DNA from: an uncultured Pelagibacteraceae bacterium
GTDB lineage: Bacteria; Pseudomonadota; Alphaproteobacteria; Pelagibacterales; Pelagibacteraceae
Assembly (NCBI GenBank): GCA_902596745.1
Contig: CACJUZ010000001.1
Span: forward strand, 186,001 to 250,000
Direction: 5' to 3'
DNA: 64,000 nucleotides
In this document: piece by piece, positions 1 through 8,929 of the stretch
Layout: every line of letters starts with the position of its first letter
Position numbering within the stretch: the stretch's first letter is position 1
Made by a program: the position numbers and the translations under genes
The notes under the pieces: generated by a model
Seen by the model: the letters and a program-made list of their open reading frames with translations, nothing else
Databases searched by the model: none
Told to the model about the DNA's origin: nothing

Positions 1-834
1 AAAAATAATAAATTAGACGAGGCCAATTATAGTAAAATATTACACCACCATCTTAAAAATGGCACTAATGGCGTTGTACCGGCTGGTACAACTGGCGAGT
101 CTCCAACTTTATCTCATATTGAACATAAAAAAGTAATTGAGATAGCAATTAAAGAATGTAAGGGTAAAATTCCAATTATAGCTGGTACTGGCTCTAATTC
201 TACTTCAGAAGCAATAGAACTTTCGAAACATGCAGAAAATGCTGGTGCAGACGGTCTACTCATTGTAACGCCATATTATAATAAACCAACTCAGGAAGGA
301 TTATACCAACATTATAAATCAATTAATGACAGCGTAGGTATTCCAATCATTATTTATAATATACCTTCTAGATCTGTTATTGATATGACAGTAGATACAA
401 TGGCAAGATTATATGAGTTAAAAAATATTAAAGGTGTAAAAGATGCTACAGGTGATTTAAACAGGGTATCTATGCAGCTTAACAAAATGGGAAAAGAGTT
501 TATCCAATTAACCGGAGAGGATGATAATGCACTGGAATTTAATAAAAGGGGAGGCGTTGGTTGTATAAGTGTTACCGCTAACGTTGCAACAAAACTTTGC
601 GCTGATTTTCATAAAGCCTCCTTGTCGAAAGACAATGAAACTGCACAATCGATTAATAATCTTTTGTCTCCATTACATAAAGCACTCTTCATTGAAAGCA
701 ATCCTTCACCGGTAAAATACGCTGCATCTCTTTTAAAGCTTTCTCCGGCAGAAGTAAGACTGCCATTAGTACAAGTAACTGAAAAAACAAAAAAAGAAGT
801 AGAAAAAGCGCTTAAATTTGCAAAACTACTCTAA
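1..834 (+). CDS. dapA: 4-hydroxy-tetrahydrodipicolinate synthase (5' truncated by window edge)
   Basis: Condenses pyruvate with aspartate semialdehyde in lysine and diaminopimelate synthesis. The frame is open from base 1, so the gene begins before the window; the ORF track's start at 385 is only an internal Met. Upstream of it the same frame reads GTTGESPT (pyruvate-binding loop) and YNIPSR (the catalytic tyrosine region), followed by KDATGD with the Schiff-base lysine. The C-terminal end is complete. The stop shares one base with the smpB start (TAATG), so the two are probably co-transcribed. The family assignment is secure. Confidence 0.95.
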   Translation, partial: KNNKLDEANYSKILHHHLKNGTNGVVPAGTTGESPTLSHIEHKKVIEIAIKECKGKIPIIAGTGSNSTSEAIELSKHAENAGADGLLIVTPYYNKPTQEGLYQHYKSINDSVGIPIIIYNIPSRSVIDMTVDTMARLYELKNIKGVKDATGDLNRVSMQLNKMGKEFIQLTGEDDNALEFNKRGGVGCISVTANVATKLCADFHKASLSKDNETAQSINNLLSPLHKALFIESNPSPVKYAASLLKLSPAEVRLPLVQVTEKTKKEVEKALKFAKLL

Positions 835-1304
835 TGAAATCAAAAAATGTTTCTCAAAAAATCATTTGCTTAAACCGCAAAGCAAGTTTTAATTATTATT
901 TTAAAGAATTATATGAAGCTGGAATTGTATTAAAAGGTTCCGAAGTAAAATCATTACGAATTGGTAAAGGAAGTATAGCAGACTCTTATGCTGTAGACAT
1001 AGGGGGTGAAATATTTTTAATTAATTCGCATATTCCTTTGTATAAGCAATCCTCATACAATAATCATGATCCCAAAAGAGAGAGAAAATTACTACTGTCA
1101 AAAAAACAAATTAATACTCTAATTGGTAGAATTAATCAGGAAGGAATGACTATTGTACCAACAAAAATGTATTTTTATAAAGGTAAAGCAAAAATACAAG
1201 TAGCTGTAGGTAAAGGAAAAAAATTATACGATAAAAGATTAGTTAAGAAAAAAAGAGATTGGCAGAGAGAAAAAGCAAAAATATTTAGTAGAAAAAACAA
1301 ATGA
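834..1304 (+). CDS. smpB: SsrA-binding protein SmpB
   Basis: Binds tmRNA and delivers it to stalled ribosomes for trans-translation. The 156-aa length is normal. The N-terminal half contains [17 protein letters not shown] and the core continues to [20 protein letters not shown], both typical of SmpB, followed by the basic C-terminal tail that enters the mRNA channel. It starts on the last base of dapA and overlaps folK by four bases (ATGA), so it sits in a tightly coupled operon. No tmRNA gene was seen in this window. Confidence 0.96.
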   Translation: MKSKNVSQKIICLNRKASFNYYFKELYEAGIVLKGSEVKSLRIGKGSIADSYAVDIGGEIFLINSHIPLYKQSSYNNHDPKRERKLLLSKKQINTLIGRINQEGMTIVPTKMYFYKGKAKIQVAVGKGKKLYDKRLVKKKRDWQREKAKIFSRKNK

Positions 1305-1813
1305 TTTATTTAAATATAGGATCAAATCTTCCGTTAGAGGAGGGAGGTAGAGAAGAAAACATATTAAAGGCAATATCCTGCTTAAGAAAATTAAATTTAG
1401 ATTTGATAGAAATTTCAAGTTTTTATCAAACACCATCATATCCAAATAATTCAGATCCAAAATTTATAAATTTATGCATCAAATTAAAGAGTAACCTCAA
1501 TTCAAGCGAACTTCTCAACGAAATAAAAAAAATTGAAAAAAAACTTGGAAGAACACGGATTAAAAAGAATGAGCCTAGAACATGCGATATAGATATAATT
1601 GATTTTAACGGTGAAATTATTAAAAATGACGAATTAGAAACACCACACCCTAGGCTACATTTAAGAAATTTTGTAATTTACCCATTAAAAGAGATTGAAC
1701 CTAATTGGTATCATCCGATATTTAATAAAAATATAGATAGTTTTTTTCAAGAATTAGATAAAAATTCCCATAATGAGATTACAAGATTAGGCAAAAGTGA
1801 TATATTGAACTAA
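1301..1813 (+). CDS. folK: 2-amino-4-hydroxy-6-hydroxymethyldihydropteridine pyrophosphokinase
   Basis: Transfers pyrophosphate from ATP to 6-hydroxymethyl-7,8-dihydropterin in folate synthesis. At 170 aa it is a stand-alone HPPK domain. Visible signatures are YLNIGSNLP at the N terminus, SSFYQTPSY, the central FINLCIKL strand, and [10 protein letters not shown] carrying the two Mg-binding aspartates, followed by [15 protein letters not shown]. It overlaps smpB by ATGA and spoT by one base. In many alphaproteobacteria rpoZ follows folK; here spoT follows directly. Confidence 0.94.
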   Translation: MIYLNIGSNLPLEEGGREENILKAISCLRKLNLDLIEISSFYQTPSYPNNSDPKFINLCIKLKSNLNSSELLNEIKKIEKKLGRTRIKKNEPRTCDIDIIDFNGEIIKNDELETPHPRLHLRNFVIYPLKEIEPNWYHPIFNKNIDSFFQELDKNSHNEITRLGKSDILN

Positions 1814-3558
1814 TGATTAATAACAATGAATTGATAAATGAAATAAAGTCTTATAACAAATTTCTTAATCATGATTCATTAAACAAGGCATTTAAATTCG
1901 CAATAGATGCTCACAAAAATCAAAAAAGAGACGAGGGTGTTCCGTACATTATTCATCCAGTAGCCGTAGCAAAAATTTTAACAGATTTAAAACTTGATAG
2001 CGCTACTATTACGACTGGATTATTACATGACACAATTGAAGACACAAAGGTAACTTATGAAACAGTTAAAAAAGAATTCGGTGAAGAAGTTGCAAATTTA
2101 GTAGATGGAGTTACTAAAATTTCCGCCTTAGAGGACAAAGCTTCTAGCGAGTCAAAAGCAGAAAATTTTAGAAAATTAATTCTAGCTACTTCTAAAGATA
2201 TTCGTGTTTTACTTGTAAAATTAGCTGACAGATTACACAATATGAGAACAATCAAATTTGTTAAAGGCAAAGAAAAAATGGTACGAAAAGCAAAAGAGAC
2301 AATGGAAATTTACGCACCTTTAGCAGATAGGATGGGAATGAATAGGATAAGGGATGAGTTAGAAGATTTGTCATTTGAAATTTTAAATAAAGAAGCAAGA
2401 GATTTAATACAAGAAAGACTAAAATTTATTAAAAATAACAGAGATGATAATTTTAAAATTATTTCAGTAGAATTAATAAATCTCCTTAAAGATAATGGAG
2501 TTACCGCTAGAATAGCGGGAAGAGAAAAAACTCCTTTTTCAATATGGCGTAAAATGCAAAACAAAAAAATATCTTTGGAACAATTGACTGATATTGTAGG
2601 ATTCAGAATTTTACTAAATTCAGTTGAAGATTGTTACAAAACACTTGGTATATTACATTCTAAATATTCTGCAATTCCAGGAAAATTTAAAGACTATATT
2701 TCAACACCCAAAATAAATAAGTACAAATCAATACATACAGCTTTGATAGGTCCATACAAGCAAAGAATTGAAATACAGATAAGGACTCATGACATGCATG
2801 AATTTGCTGAAAGAGGTATCGCATCTCACTGGAAGTACAAATCTTCAGAAAAATTTTCCGAACTTTCCTGGAAAGAGTATGATTGGCTAAGAGATTTAGT
2901 TGAAATTATTGAAACAGGTAATAGTCCAGAACATTATTATGAATTTACAAAATTACAAATGTTTCAAGATAATGTTTTTTGTTTTACACCAAAAGGAGCT
3001 GTAATTAAATTACCTAAAAATGGAACTCCAATAGATTTTGCTTATGCGGTTCACACTAAAGTTGGTGATACAGCTATAGGATGTGAAATAAATGGTAAAG
3101 AAATGCCAGTTCAAACTATCCTCAAAAATGGAGACATGGTTAAAATTCTTACATCTTCGAGTGTTTCTCCATCTTTACATTGGTTGTCATCATCAAAGAC
3201 TGGAAAAGCACGTGCTTCAATAAGAAGATATTGGCAAGGTAGAAGCAGTAAAAAACAAGTTGAAGAAAAAGTTTACAATTCATCTTTAATAATTGATTTG
3301 CCTCATAATCCTGGTGTTTTAGGTGAAATTAGTACATTAATTGGCCTTAATAAAAGTAATATTGTGAACATTGAACTTCTAAAAAGAAAAGAGGATTATT
3401 TACAATTTTCTTTCGATATTCAGATTAAAGATTTGAAAAATTTTACAAACTTGATAAGTCAAATTAAGCAAAAAGATTATAAATTTAAAATAGTTAGACA
3501 TAAAAATAAAAAAAATGCTTTCTTACAAAGAATCTTTAAAAATTTTAAAAGAAGCTAA
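1813..3558 (+). CDS. spoT: Bifunctional (p)ppGpp synthetase/hydrolase, compact form
   Basis: Makes and degrades the stringent-response alarmone. Domains in order: HD hydrolase (residues about 30-180, with HPVAVAKIL and HDTIEDT), RelA/SpoT synthetase (about 230-350, with GREKTPFSIWRKM and YKSIHTAL), TGS (about 385-450, FCFTPKGAVIKLPKNG), and a C-terminal ACT-like domain (LPHNPGVLGEISTLIG). At 581 aa it is well below the roughly 700-750 aa of typical Rel/SpoT proteins; after TGS it passes quickly to ACT, so the intervening helical and zinc-finger regions seem reduced. Both catalytic domains look intact, so it is probably bifunctional. Its 3' end overlaps pyrE by 44 bases. Confidence 0.94.
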   Translation: MINNNELINEIKSYNKFLNHDSLNKAFKFAIDAHKNQKRDEGVPYIIHPVAVAKILTDLKLDSATITTGLLHDTIEDTKVTYETVKKEFGEEVANLVDGVTKISALEDKASSESKAENFRKLILATSKDIRVLLVKLADRLHNMRTIKFVKGKEKMVRKAKETMEIYAPLADRMGMNRIRDELEDLSFEILNKEARDLIQERLKFIKNNRDDNFKIISVELINLLKDNGVTARIAGREKTPFSIWRKMQNKKISLEQLTDIVGFRILLNSVEDCYKTLGILHSKYSAIPGKFKDYISTPKINKYKSIHTALIGPYKQRIEIQIRTHDMHEFAERGIASHWKYKSSEKFSELSWKEYDWLRDLVEIIETGNSPEHYYEFTKLQMFQDNVFCFTPKGAVIKLPKNGTPIDFAYAVHTKVGDTAIGCEINGKEMPVQTILKNGDMVKILTSSSVSPSLHWLSSSKTGKARASIRRYWQGRSSKKQVEEKVYNSSLIIDLPHNPGVLGEISTLIGLNKSNIVNIELLKRKEDYLQFSFDIQIKDLKNFTNLISQIKQKDYKFKIVRHKNKKNAFLQRIFKNFKRS

Positions 3559-4096
3559 TGCCCTTATAGAGGGACATTTTATATTATCTTCAGGATTACA
3601 CAGTCCACAATACGTTCAATGCGCTCAATTAATGAGCAAACCTGAGAAAGCAAAAAAACTTTGCGAGTCTCTATCAAAAAAAATTAATAATGAATTTAAA
3701 GAGTTTGATATTATTTTATCACCCGCCATGGGTGGCATAGTGATTGGTTATGAAATTGGGAGATTATTAAATAAAGAAACTATTTTTTCTGAGAGAGTAA
3801 ATGGAGTATTTAAACTTAGACGAGACTTTTCGATAAAAAGAGATCAAAAAGTACTTATTGTGGAAGATGTTATCACAACAGGAAAATCAAGTTTAGAATG
3901 TTCAAAATTAGTGTTGGATAACAAAGCAAATGTTGTTGGATACGCTTGTTTAATTGATCGGTCAAAAGGAAAATCATTACTAAAAGAAAAAATTGTTTCA
4001 CAAGTTGAAATAGACATTCCTACATACACTAAGAATAATTTACCAAACAACTTATCAGCTCTTAAAGCAGTAAAACCTGGAAGCAGGAATATTTAA
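3515..4096 (+). CDS. pyrE: Orotate phosphoribosyltransferase
   Basis: Converts orotate and PRPP to OMP in pyrimidine synthesis. The PRPP-binding motif VLIVEDVITTGKS and the substrate loop LSSGLHSPQYV are both clear, and 193 aa is normal. The chosen start (MLSYKES) lies inside the spoT reading frame, giving a 44-base overlap. No later Met fits because the conserved EANALIEGHFILSSG region follows immediately, so the overlap is probably real. It runs into pdxJ with a one-base overlap. Confidence 0.95.
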   Translation: MLSYKESLKILKEANALIEGHFILSSGLHSPQYVQCAQLMSKPEKAKKLCESLSKKINNEFKEFDIILSPAMGGIVIGYEIGRLLNKETIFSERVNGVFKLRRDFSIKRDQKVLIVEDVITTGKSSLECSKLVLDNKANVVGYACLIDRSKGKSLLKEKIVSQVEIDIPTYTKNNLPNNLSALKAVKPGSRNI

Positions 4097-4818
4097 TGAG
4101 TAAAATCAGACTTGGAGTAAATATTGATCATGTTGCTACAGTTAGAAATGCAAGAGGTGAGTTATATCCAAGTCCTTTAAGAGCAGCTTTGTTAGCACAA
4201 AAAAGTGGTGCAGAATCTATAACAATACATTTAAGGGAAGACAGACGTCACATTAGAGAATTTGATCTAAAAGAAATTAAATCAAAACTAAAAATTCCAC
4301 TTAACTTAGAAATTGCTGCTACTCAAGAAATGCTTAATATAGCCTTAAAAAGCAAACCAGATTTTATATGTATTGTTCCAGAAAAAAGACAAGAACTTAC
4401 TACTGAAGGTGGTTTAAATTTGAAACACAGAAGAACATTTTTGATTAATTTAATAAAAAAACTTAAGAAAAATAAATTCAGAGTTAGTTTATTTATTGAA
4501 CCTAGTATCAAAGATATTAAAGACTCACAAAAATTAAATGCTGATTGCGTAGAAATACACACTGGAAGACTTTGTAATCTTATTAATGAAAATAAAAACT
4601 TTAATAAGGAACTTCAAAAAATAAAAAAAGCAACTATTTTAGGAAATAAATTAGGTTTGGAAGTGCATGCCGGACACGGACTTACATACAAATCTGCCAA
4701 GATATTAAGAAGAGTTTCAGGAATAAAAGAATTCAATATAGGACATTTTCTAATCGGAGAGTCAATTTTTGTTGGTTTAGCCAAAACGATAAAAAATTTT
4801 AGAAGGATTTTACGTTAA
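4096..4818 (+). CDS. pdxJ: Pyridoxine 5'-phosphate synthase
   Basis: Forms pyridoxine 5'-phosphate from deoxyxylulose 5-phosphate and 3-amino-2-oxopropyl phosphate, the last ring-closing step of the DXP-dependent vitamin B6 pathway. The N terminus LGVNIDHVATVRNARG and the ESITIHLREDRRHI segment are characteristic, as are LEVHAGHGLTY and FNIGHFLIGES near the C terminus. The 240-aa length is standard. It shares one base with pyrE upstream and one with acpS downstream; a pdxJ-acpS-lepB-rnc order is common in proteobacteria. Confidence 0.97.
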   Translation: MSKIRLGVNIDHVATVRNARGELYPSPLRAALLAQKSGAESITIHLREDRRHIREFDLKEIKSKLKIPLNLEIAATQEMLNIALKSKPDFICIVPEKRQELTTEGGLNLKHRRTFLINLIKKLKKNKFRVSLFIEPSIKDIKDSQKLNADCVEIHTGRLCNLINENKNFNKELQKIKKATILGNKLGLEVHAGHGLTYKSAKILRRVSGIKEFNIGHFLIGESIFVGLAKTIKNFRRILR

Positions 4819-5201
4819 TGAAGTTATTTGGTGTGGGAACTGATATTATACAAGTAAATAGATTAAAAAAATCTCTTAAAAATAAATTATTTTTATCAAG
4901 AATATTTAGTGAGGAGGAAATTACTCGGTGTAAAAAGACTAAAAAAAACTTAAATTGTTTTGCAAAAAGATTTGCTGCAAAAGAAGCATTCTCTAAAGCA
5001 TTAGGTACAGGAATATCTAATGGAATTAATTTTAACGAAATAATAGTTTTAAATGAAAAATCTGGTAAACCATACATAAAATTAAGCGATAAAACAAAAA
5101 AAGTTGTTGAGAAGAAACTTAAAAAGAAAAATTATAAAGTCTCTTTATCAATCGCTGATGAAAAAGATTATGCTGTTGCATTTGTTACAATTTCGATATG
5201 A
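4818..5201 (+). CDS. acpS: Holo-[acyl-carrier-protein] synthase
   Basis: Transfers the 4'-phosphopantetheine arm of CoA to apo-ACP. Motifs are GVGTDIIQVNRL at the N terminus (metal-binding Asp) and FAAKEAFSKALGTG (the Glu-Ala-Phe helix), with a short C-terminal strand LSIADEKDYAVAFV. The 127-aa length is typical of the trimeric AcpS family. It starts on the final base of pdxJ and overlaps lepB by four bases. Confidence 0.95.
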   Translation: MKLFGVGTDIIQVNRLKKSLKNKLFLSRIFSEEEITRCKKTKKNLNCFAKRFAAKEAFSKALGTGISNGINFNEIIVLNEKSGKPYIKLSDKTKKVVEKKLKKKNYKVSLSIADEKDYAVAFVTISI

Positions 5202-5935
5202 AAAATAAGGTTAAGAATATTATAATAGATAATATCAAAACTCTCATTTATGCAATGATTATTGCTGTTCTTTTGAGATCTTTATTATATCAACCTTTTT
5301 ATATCCCTTCGTCTTCAATGGAACCAACTCTTTTAGTAGGTGATAGACTATTTGTTTCAAAATTTGCTTATGGTTACAGCAAACATTCATTTCCATTTAG
5401 CCCACCAATTTACAATAAAAGAGTATTTTTTAATGAACCTCAAAGGGGAGACCTAGTTGTCTTTAAGACACCTTCCGATAATAGAACTGATTATATAAAA
5501 AGATTAATCGGTATACCTGGCGATACTCTTCAATTTAAAAATGGAGATATTTTTTTAAATAAAAAAAAAATTAAGAGAAAAGAAATTAATGAAAAAGTAA
5601 ATATTAGATGTGGTAAAATTAACTTACCTGTGAAACTTTACGAGGAAACATTACCAAATGGAGTAAAATATAAAGCTGTTTATAACAGTAATGGTACGCT
5701 TCAGAATACAGACGAGTATGTTGTACCAGAAAATTATTATTTTTTACTAGGGGATAATAGAGATTGTTCAAAAGATAGTAGATTTTTGTCTGAAGTTGGT
5801 TATGTAAATAAATTAAATCTAGTTGGAAAAGCACAATTAGTTTTTTTTTCTAACGATACTTTTCAAAGTAGTATTTTAAAATTTTGGAACTGGAAAGACT
5901 CATTAAGAATTAAAAGAACGTTTAAAAAATTATGA
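5198..5935 (+). CDS. lepB: Signal peptidase I
   Basis: Membrane-bound serine protease that removes Sec signal peptides. One N-terminal membrane segment (about residues 13-30, LIYAMIIAVLLRSLLYQPF) precedes the catalytic SSSMEPTLLVGDRLFV (nucleophile Ser) and DYIKRLIGIPGDTL (general-base Lys); the later GDNRDCSKDSR is the third conserved box. The 245 aa length and single TM segment fit the alphaproteobacterial form. ATGA overlap with acpS and four-base overlap with rnc. Confidence 0.96.
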   Translation: MKNKVKNIIIDNIKTLIYAMIIAVLLRSLLYQPFYIPSSSMEPTLLVGDRLFVSKFAYGYSKHSFPFSPPIYNKRVFFNEPQRGDLVVFKTPSDNRTDYIKRLIGIPGDTLQFKNGDIFLNKKKIKRKEINEKVNIRCGKINLPVKLYEETLPNGVKYKAVYNSNGTLQNTDEYVVPENYYFLLGDNRDCSKDSRFLSEVGYVNKLNLVGKAQLVFFSNDTFQSSILKFWNWKDSLRIKRTFKKL

Positions 5936-6597
5936 TCAATACATTTAAAGAGTTAGAAGAAATAATAAAATACAAATTTAATTCAAGAGAAATATTAAAA
6001 CAAAGTTTAACTCATAAAAGTTTTGATGAGGTCTTAAATAATGAAAAACTTGAATTTTTAGGAGATAGGGTATTAGGATTAATAATATCAAAAAATTTAT
6101 TAAAAAAATATCCAAATGAAAAAGAGGGTATAATAGATAAAAAATATGCCAACTTGGTAAATAAAAAAATATGCGCTGAGATAGCAAAAAAAATTGATTT
6201 AAAAAGATTTATGTATTTAGGCTCTAGTTATAAAAAAAAGGACCAAAAATATGAAAAAATATCTGGAGATTGTCTTGAAGCTTTAATTGGAGCTATTTTT
6301 ATTGACGGATCTTTAAAAAATGCTGAAAAATTTATTTTAAATCATTGGGAGTCATCTTTAAAGCAGTCAGACTTTACATTTATTGACTCAAAAACAAAAC
6401 TACAAGAATATAGTCTTAAAAAGTATAAAAAACTTCCTACTTATACTTTATTAAAAACCTCAGGACCCCATCATAAACCAATCTTTAAAGTTACTGTAAA
6501 AACACCTAACTCTAAAAAAGTAACCGCAACAGGATTGTCTAAAAAAGAAGCCCAACAAAATGCTGCAAAAAAACTAATTGAAGATTTAGAATTATGA
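5932..6597 (+). CDS. rnc: Ribonuclease III
   Basis: Cleaves double-stranded RNA in rRNA and mRNA processing. The catalytic signature NEKLEFLGDRVLGLI lies near residues 37-51 and the second acidic cluster GDCLEALIGAIFIDG near residue 108. A dsRNA-binding domain fills the C terminus (SKTKLQEYSLKKYKKLPTY through KKEAQQNAAKKLIE). 221 aa is normal. In most alphaproteobacteria the GTPase gene era follows rnc; here recO follows directly with a four-base overlap. Confidence 0.97.
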   Translation: MINTFKELEEIIKYKFNSREILKQSLTHKSFDEVLNNEKLEFLGDRVLGLIISKNLLKKYPNEKEGIIDKKYANLVNKKICAEIAKKIDLKRFMYLGSSYKKKDQKYEKISGDCLEALIGAIFIDGSLKNAEKFILNHWESSLKQSDFTFIDSKTKLQEYSLKKYKKLPTYTLLKTSGPHHKPIFKVTVKTPNSKKVTATGLSKKEAQQNAAKKLIEDLEL

Positions 6598-7262
6598 ATT
6601 GGGAAGATGAGGGGTACTTATTAAGTAAAAAAAAGTTTAGAGAAAATGCTGTTATAATAAGTGTGTTTACTCAAACTTATGGAAAAATAACAGGTATTAT
6701 TTATGGCGGCACTTCCAGAAAAATTAAGAATTATTTACAAATTGGAAATAAAATATTTGTAATACATAACTCTAAAAACCGTAATAAACTAGGTTACTTA
6801 AAAACAGAGATAATAGAAGCAATAAGTCCTCGATATTTTAATGATAAAAAAAGATCCTATGTCCTTTTATCAATAACTGATTTATTGAATTCTCTCTTAC
6901 CTGATGAAGAGTCATATAAAAATATATATTCATCTTTAAATAATTTAATTAACAATTTAGATGAGCATATGTGGCCATTTTTATATTCTTTCTGGGAGGT
7001 TAATCTTATAAAAGAATTAGGTTTTGGATTTAAAACAGAAAAAACAAATTCAACTAAAGAGATATTGTCTATCAATATTGATAATGTTTTATACAAGATT
7101 CCAAAATTTATAATAAATGAAGAAATGCCTGAAAATTACTCTAAAGAAATAATAATTCACGCTTTATCTTTTACAAGAAATTTAATGTTAAACAAATTCT
7201 ATCTACCAAATAATTTATATTTACCGAGATCTAGAGTAGTTTTTGAAAATTGTTTTTCTTAA
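6594..7262 (+). CDS. recO: DNA repair protein RecO
   Basis: Loads RecA with RecR in RecF-pathway gap repair. The N-terminal OB-fold contains EGYLLSKKKFRENAVIISVFTQTYGKITGIIYGG, a good family match; the helical C-terminal part is divergent and I see no zinc-binding cysteine cluster. At 222 aa it is at the short end for RecO. It ends convergently with hemB, sharing the palindrome TTAA so that each gene's TAA stop lies on opposite strands of the same four bases. Confidence 0.9.
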   Translation: MNWEDEGYLLSKKKFRENAVIISVFTQTYGKITGIIYGGTSRKIKNYLQIGNKIFVIHNSKNRNKLGYLKTEIIEAISPRYFNDKKRSYVLLSITDLLNSLLPDEESYKNIYSSLNNLINNLDEHMWPFLYSFWEVNLIKELGFGFKTEKTNSTKEILSINIDNVLYKIPKFIINEEMPENYSKEIIIHALSFTRNLMLNKFYLPNNLYLPRSRVVFENCFS

Positions 7263-8254
7263 ATTGATTTAATTCTTTTTGCAATATCTAAAGCAAAGTA
7301 GGTAACAATCGCGTTAGAACCAGCTCTTTTTAAACAAATTAAACTTTCATATATTGAGTCTTTATTTAAGTTTTTATTTTTGATTGCGTTGATAATCATG
7401 GAGTACTCTCCTGAAACTTGGTAAGAAAAAACAGGTACTTTAAAATTTTGCTTAATAAGGCTTATAATGTCTAGATATGGCATACCAGGCTTAACCATTA
7501 CAAAATCAGCTCCCTCTTTGATATCCAAACCGACTTCTCTAATCGCTTCGTTATAATTTCTTATATCCATCTGATACGTTTTTTTATCTCCTTTTAGTTT
7601 TTTTTTAGAGCCCACAGCATCTCTAAATGGACCATAAAAACTTGAAGCATACTTCACAGCATAAGATAGTATTTTAGTATCAACAAACTTATTTTTTTCT
7701 AAATATTTTCTAATTGATCCAATTCTACCATCCATCATATCAGACGGTGCAATAACATCTGATCCCATAGAAGCTTGTAATAAAGCTTGATTATTTAATA
7801 CATCAAGAGTCTTATCGTTGTCGATTTTACCATTAATAAGAATTCCATCATGCCCATGAGATGTATAAGGATCTAAAGCGACATCAGTCATTACTCCAAA
7901 TTTTTTATATTTTTTTTTTATTAATCTTAAACTCCTGCAAACTAAATTATTTTCATTTAAAGCCTCAAGTCCATTGTTATTTTTCTTTTTTTCAGGAGTG
8001 TAAGGAAATATAGCAATCATTGGAATTTTAAACCTTTCTGCTTGATCCAATATTTTAGATATTCTATCCAATGAATATCTTTTTACACCCGGCATACTTT
8101 TAATTTCTTCTATCTTATTATATCCATCTCTTATAAATATCGGTAAAATCAAATCATTAGCTGAAAGGTTACTTTCCGATATAAGTCTTCTTACCCAATC
8201 AGAGTTGCGAACTCTTCTCAATCTTGTTGATGGAAATTTGCCTAAAATCTTCAT
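7259..8254 (-). CDS. hemB: Delta-aminolevulinic acid dehydratase (porphobilinogen synthase)
   Basis: Condenses two 5-aminolevulinate molecules to porphobilinogen in haem synthesis. The metal region reads DVALDPYTSHGHDG, with aspartates instead of the cysteines of zinc-type enzymes, so a Mg-dependent type is expected. The Schiff-base lysine lies in FVMVKPGMPYLD. 331 aa is typical, and the N terminus (RRVRNSDWVRRLISESNLS) has the usual Arg-rich arm. It stands alone on the minus strand; its promoter should lie in the 78-base gap shared with the divergent oxygenase-like gene. Confidence 0.97.
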   Translation of the reverse strand: MKILGKFPSTRLRRVRNSDWVRRLISESNLSANDLILPIFIRDGYNKIEEIKSMPGVKRYSLDRISKILDQAERFKIPMIAIFPYTPEKKKNNNGLEALNENNLVCRSLRLIKKKYKKFGVMTDVALDPYTSHGHDGILINGKIDNDKTLDVLNNQALLQASMGSDVIAPSDMMDGRIGSIRKYLEKNKFVDTKILSYAVKYASSFYGPFRDAVGSKKKLKGDKKTYQMDIRNYNEAIREVGLDIKEGADFVMVKPGMPYLDIISLIKQNFKVPVFSYQVSGEYSMIINAIKNKNLNKDSIYESLICLKRAGSNAIVTYFALDIAKRIKSI

Positions 8255-8332
8255 TTTTTAAATTAAAGTATTATTATTTATGCGACAAATATATTATTAT
8301 ACCTTATAAGCAAAGTAATTTATTAAATATTT

Positions 8333-8929
8333 ATGTCTAACACAGCTACATTTAAAGACTTTTACCAAGTTCCTAATCTTTCTTTTAATATAAATAAGTT
8401 AAGAGAAGATCTTAGTAAAATATTAAAAAAATCTAAATATCAAACACTGGGTATTACTAATTTTGCCGCTATTCCAATGAATCAAATTCCAGGCGATGAA
8501 AATTCTATACAAGGTCATAATGTAAGAGGAATATATTGGACAAAACCGGACGAGTCAGGAAAAGAAGTAGCGAGAGACAAACCAATTAATGAGTCTAAAT
8601 ATACGGAATTAACAAATGATTTTAAAAATACTTATTTTGAAGAAGTATACAAAATTTTAAGCTCAAAATTTAAACTTGGGAGAGTCAGATTATTGCTTAA
8701 GGAACCGAGGTCCACACTTAGCTGGCACAAAGATCCTGAACCAAGATTACATATCCCAATAATAACTAATCCTGGATGTAAAATGGTTATCGAAGATGTT
8801 GCAAAGCATATGCCAGCTGATGGTAAAGTTTGGATAACTAATAACACTAGATACCACAATTTTTTTAATGGTGGCGAACAAAATAGAATCCATATCGTTG
8901 CCTGTATGTTGGAAAATAGATTCAATTAA
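8333..8929 (+). CDS. Aspartyl/asparaginyl beta-hydroxylase-like 2-oxoglutarate oxygenase
   Basis: A probable Fe(II)/2-oxoglutarate-dependent oxygenase of the Asp/Asn hydroxylase (jelly-roll) type. The C-terminal half shows STLSWHKDPEPRLHIPI and a later YHNFFNGGEQNRIHIV; the two histidines fit metal ligands and the following Arg fits the 2-oxoglutarate binder. The 198-aa protein has no signal peptide, so it is cytosolic, and its substrate cannot be told from sequence. rpiB follows with no gap, which suggests co-transcription rather than shared function. Confidence 0.7.
   Translation: MSNTATFKDFYQVPNLSFNINKLREDLSKILKKSKYQTLGITNFAAIPMNQIPGDENSIQGHNVRGIYWTKPDESGKEVARDKPINESKYTELTNDFKNTYFEEVYKILSSKFKLGRVRLLLKEPRSTLSWHKDPEPRLHIPIITNPGCKMVIEDVAKHMPADGKVWITNNTRYHNFFNGGEQNRIHIVACMLENRFN

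Noticed and set aside
385-834. A short dapA beginning at Met 385
   Set aside because: The same frame is open to base 1 and contains conserved DapA motifs upstream, so the start is artificial.
1239-1460. Antisense ORF 1239-1460 and other reverse-frame ORFs such as 2055-2270, 42400-42687 and 43147-43419
   Set aside because: They lie inside recognised genes, lack family motifs and have compositions expected of reverse frames in A+T-rich coding DNA.
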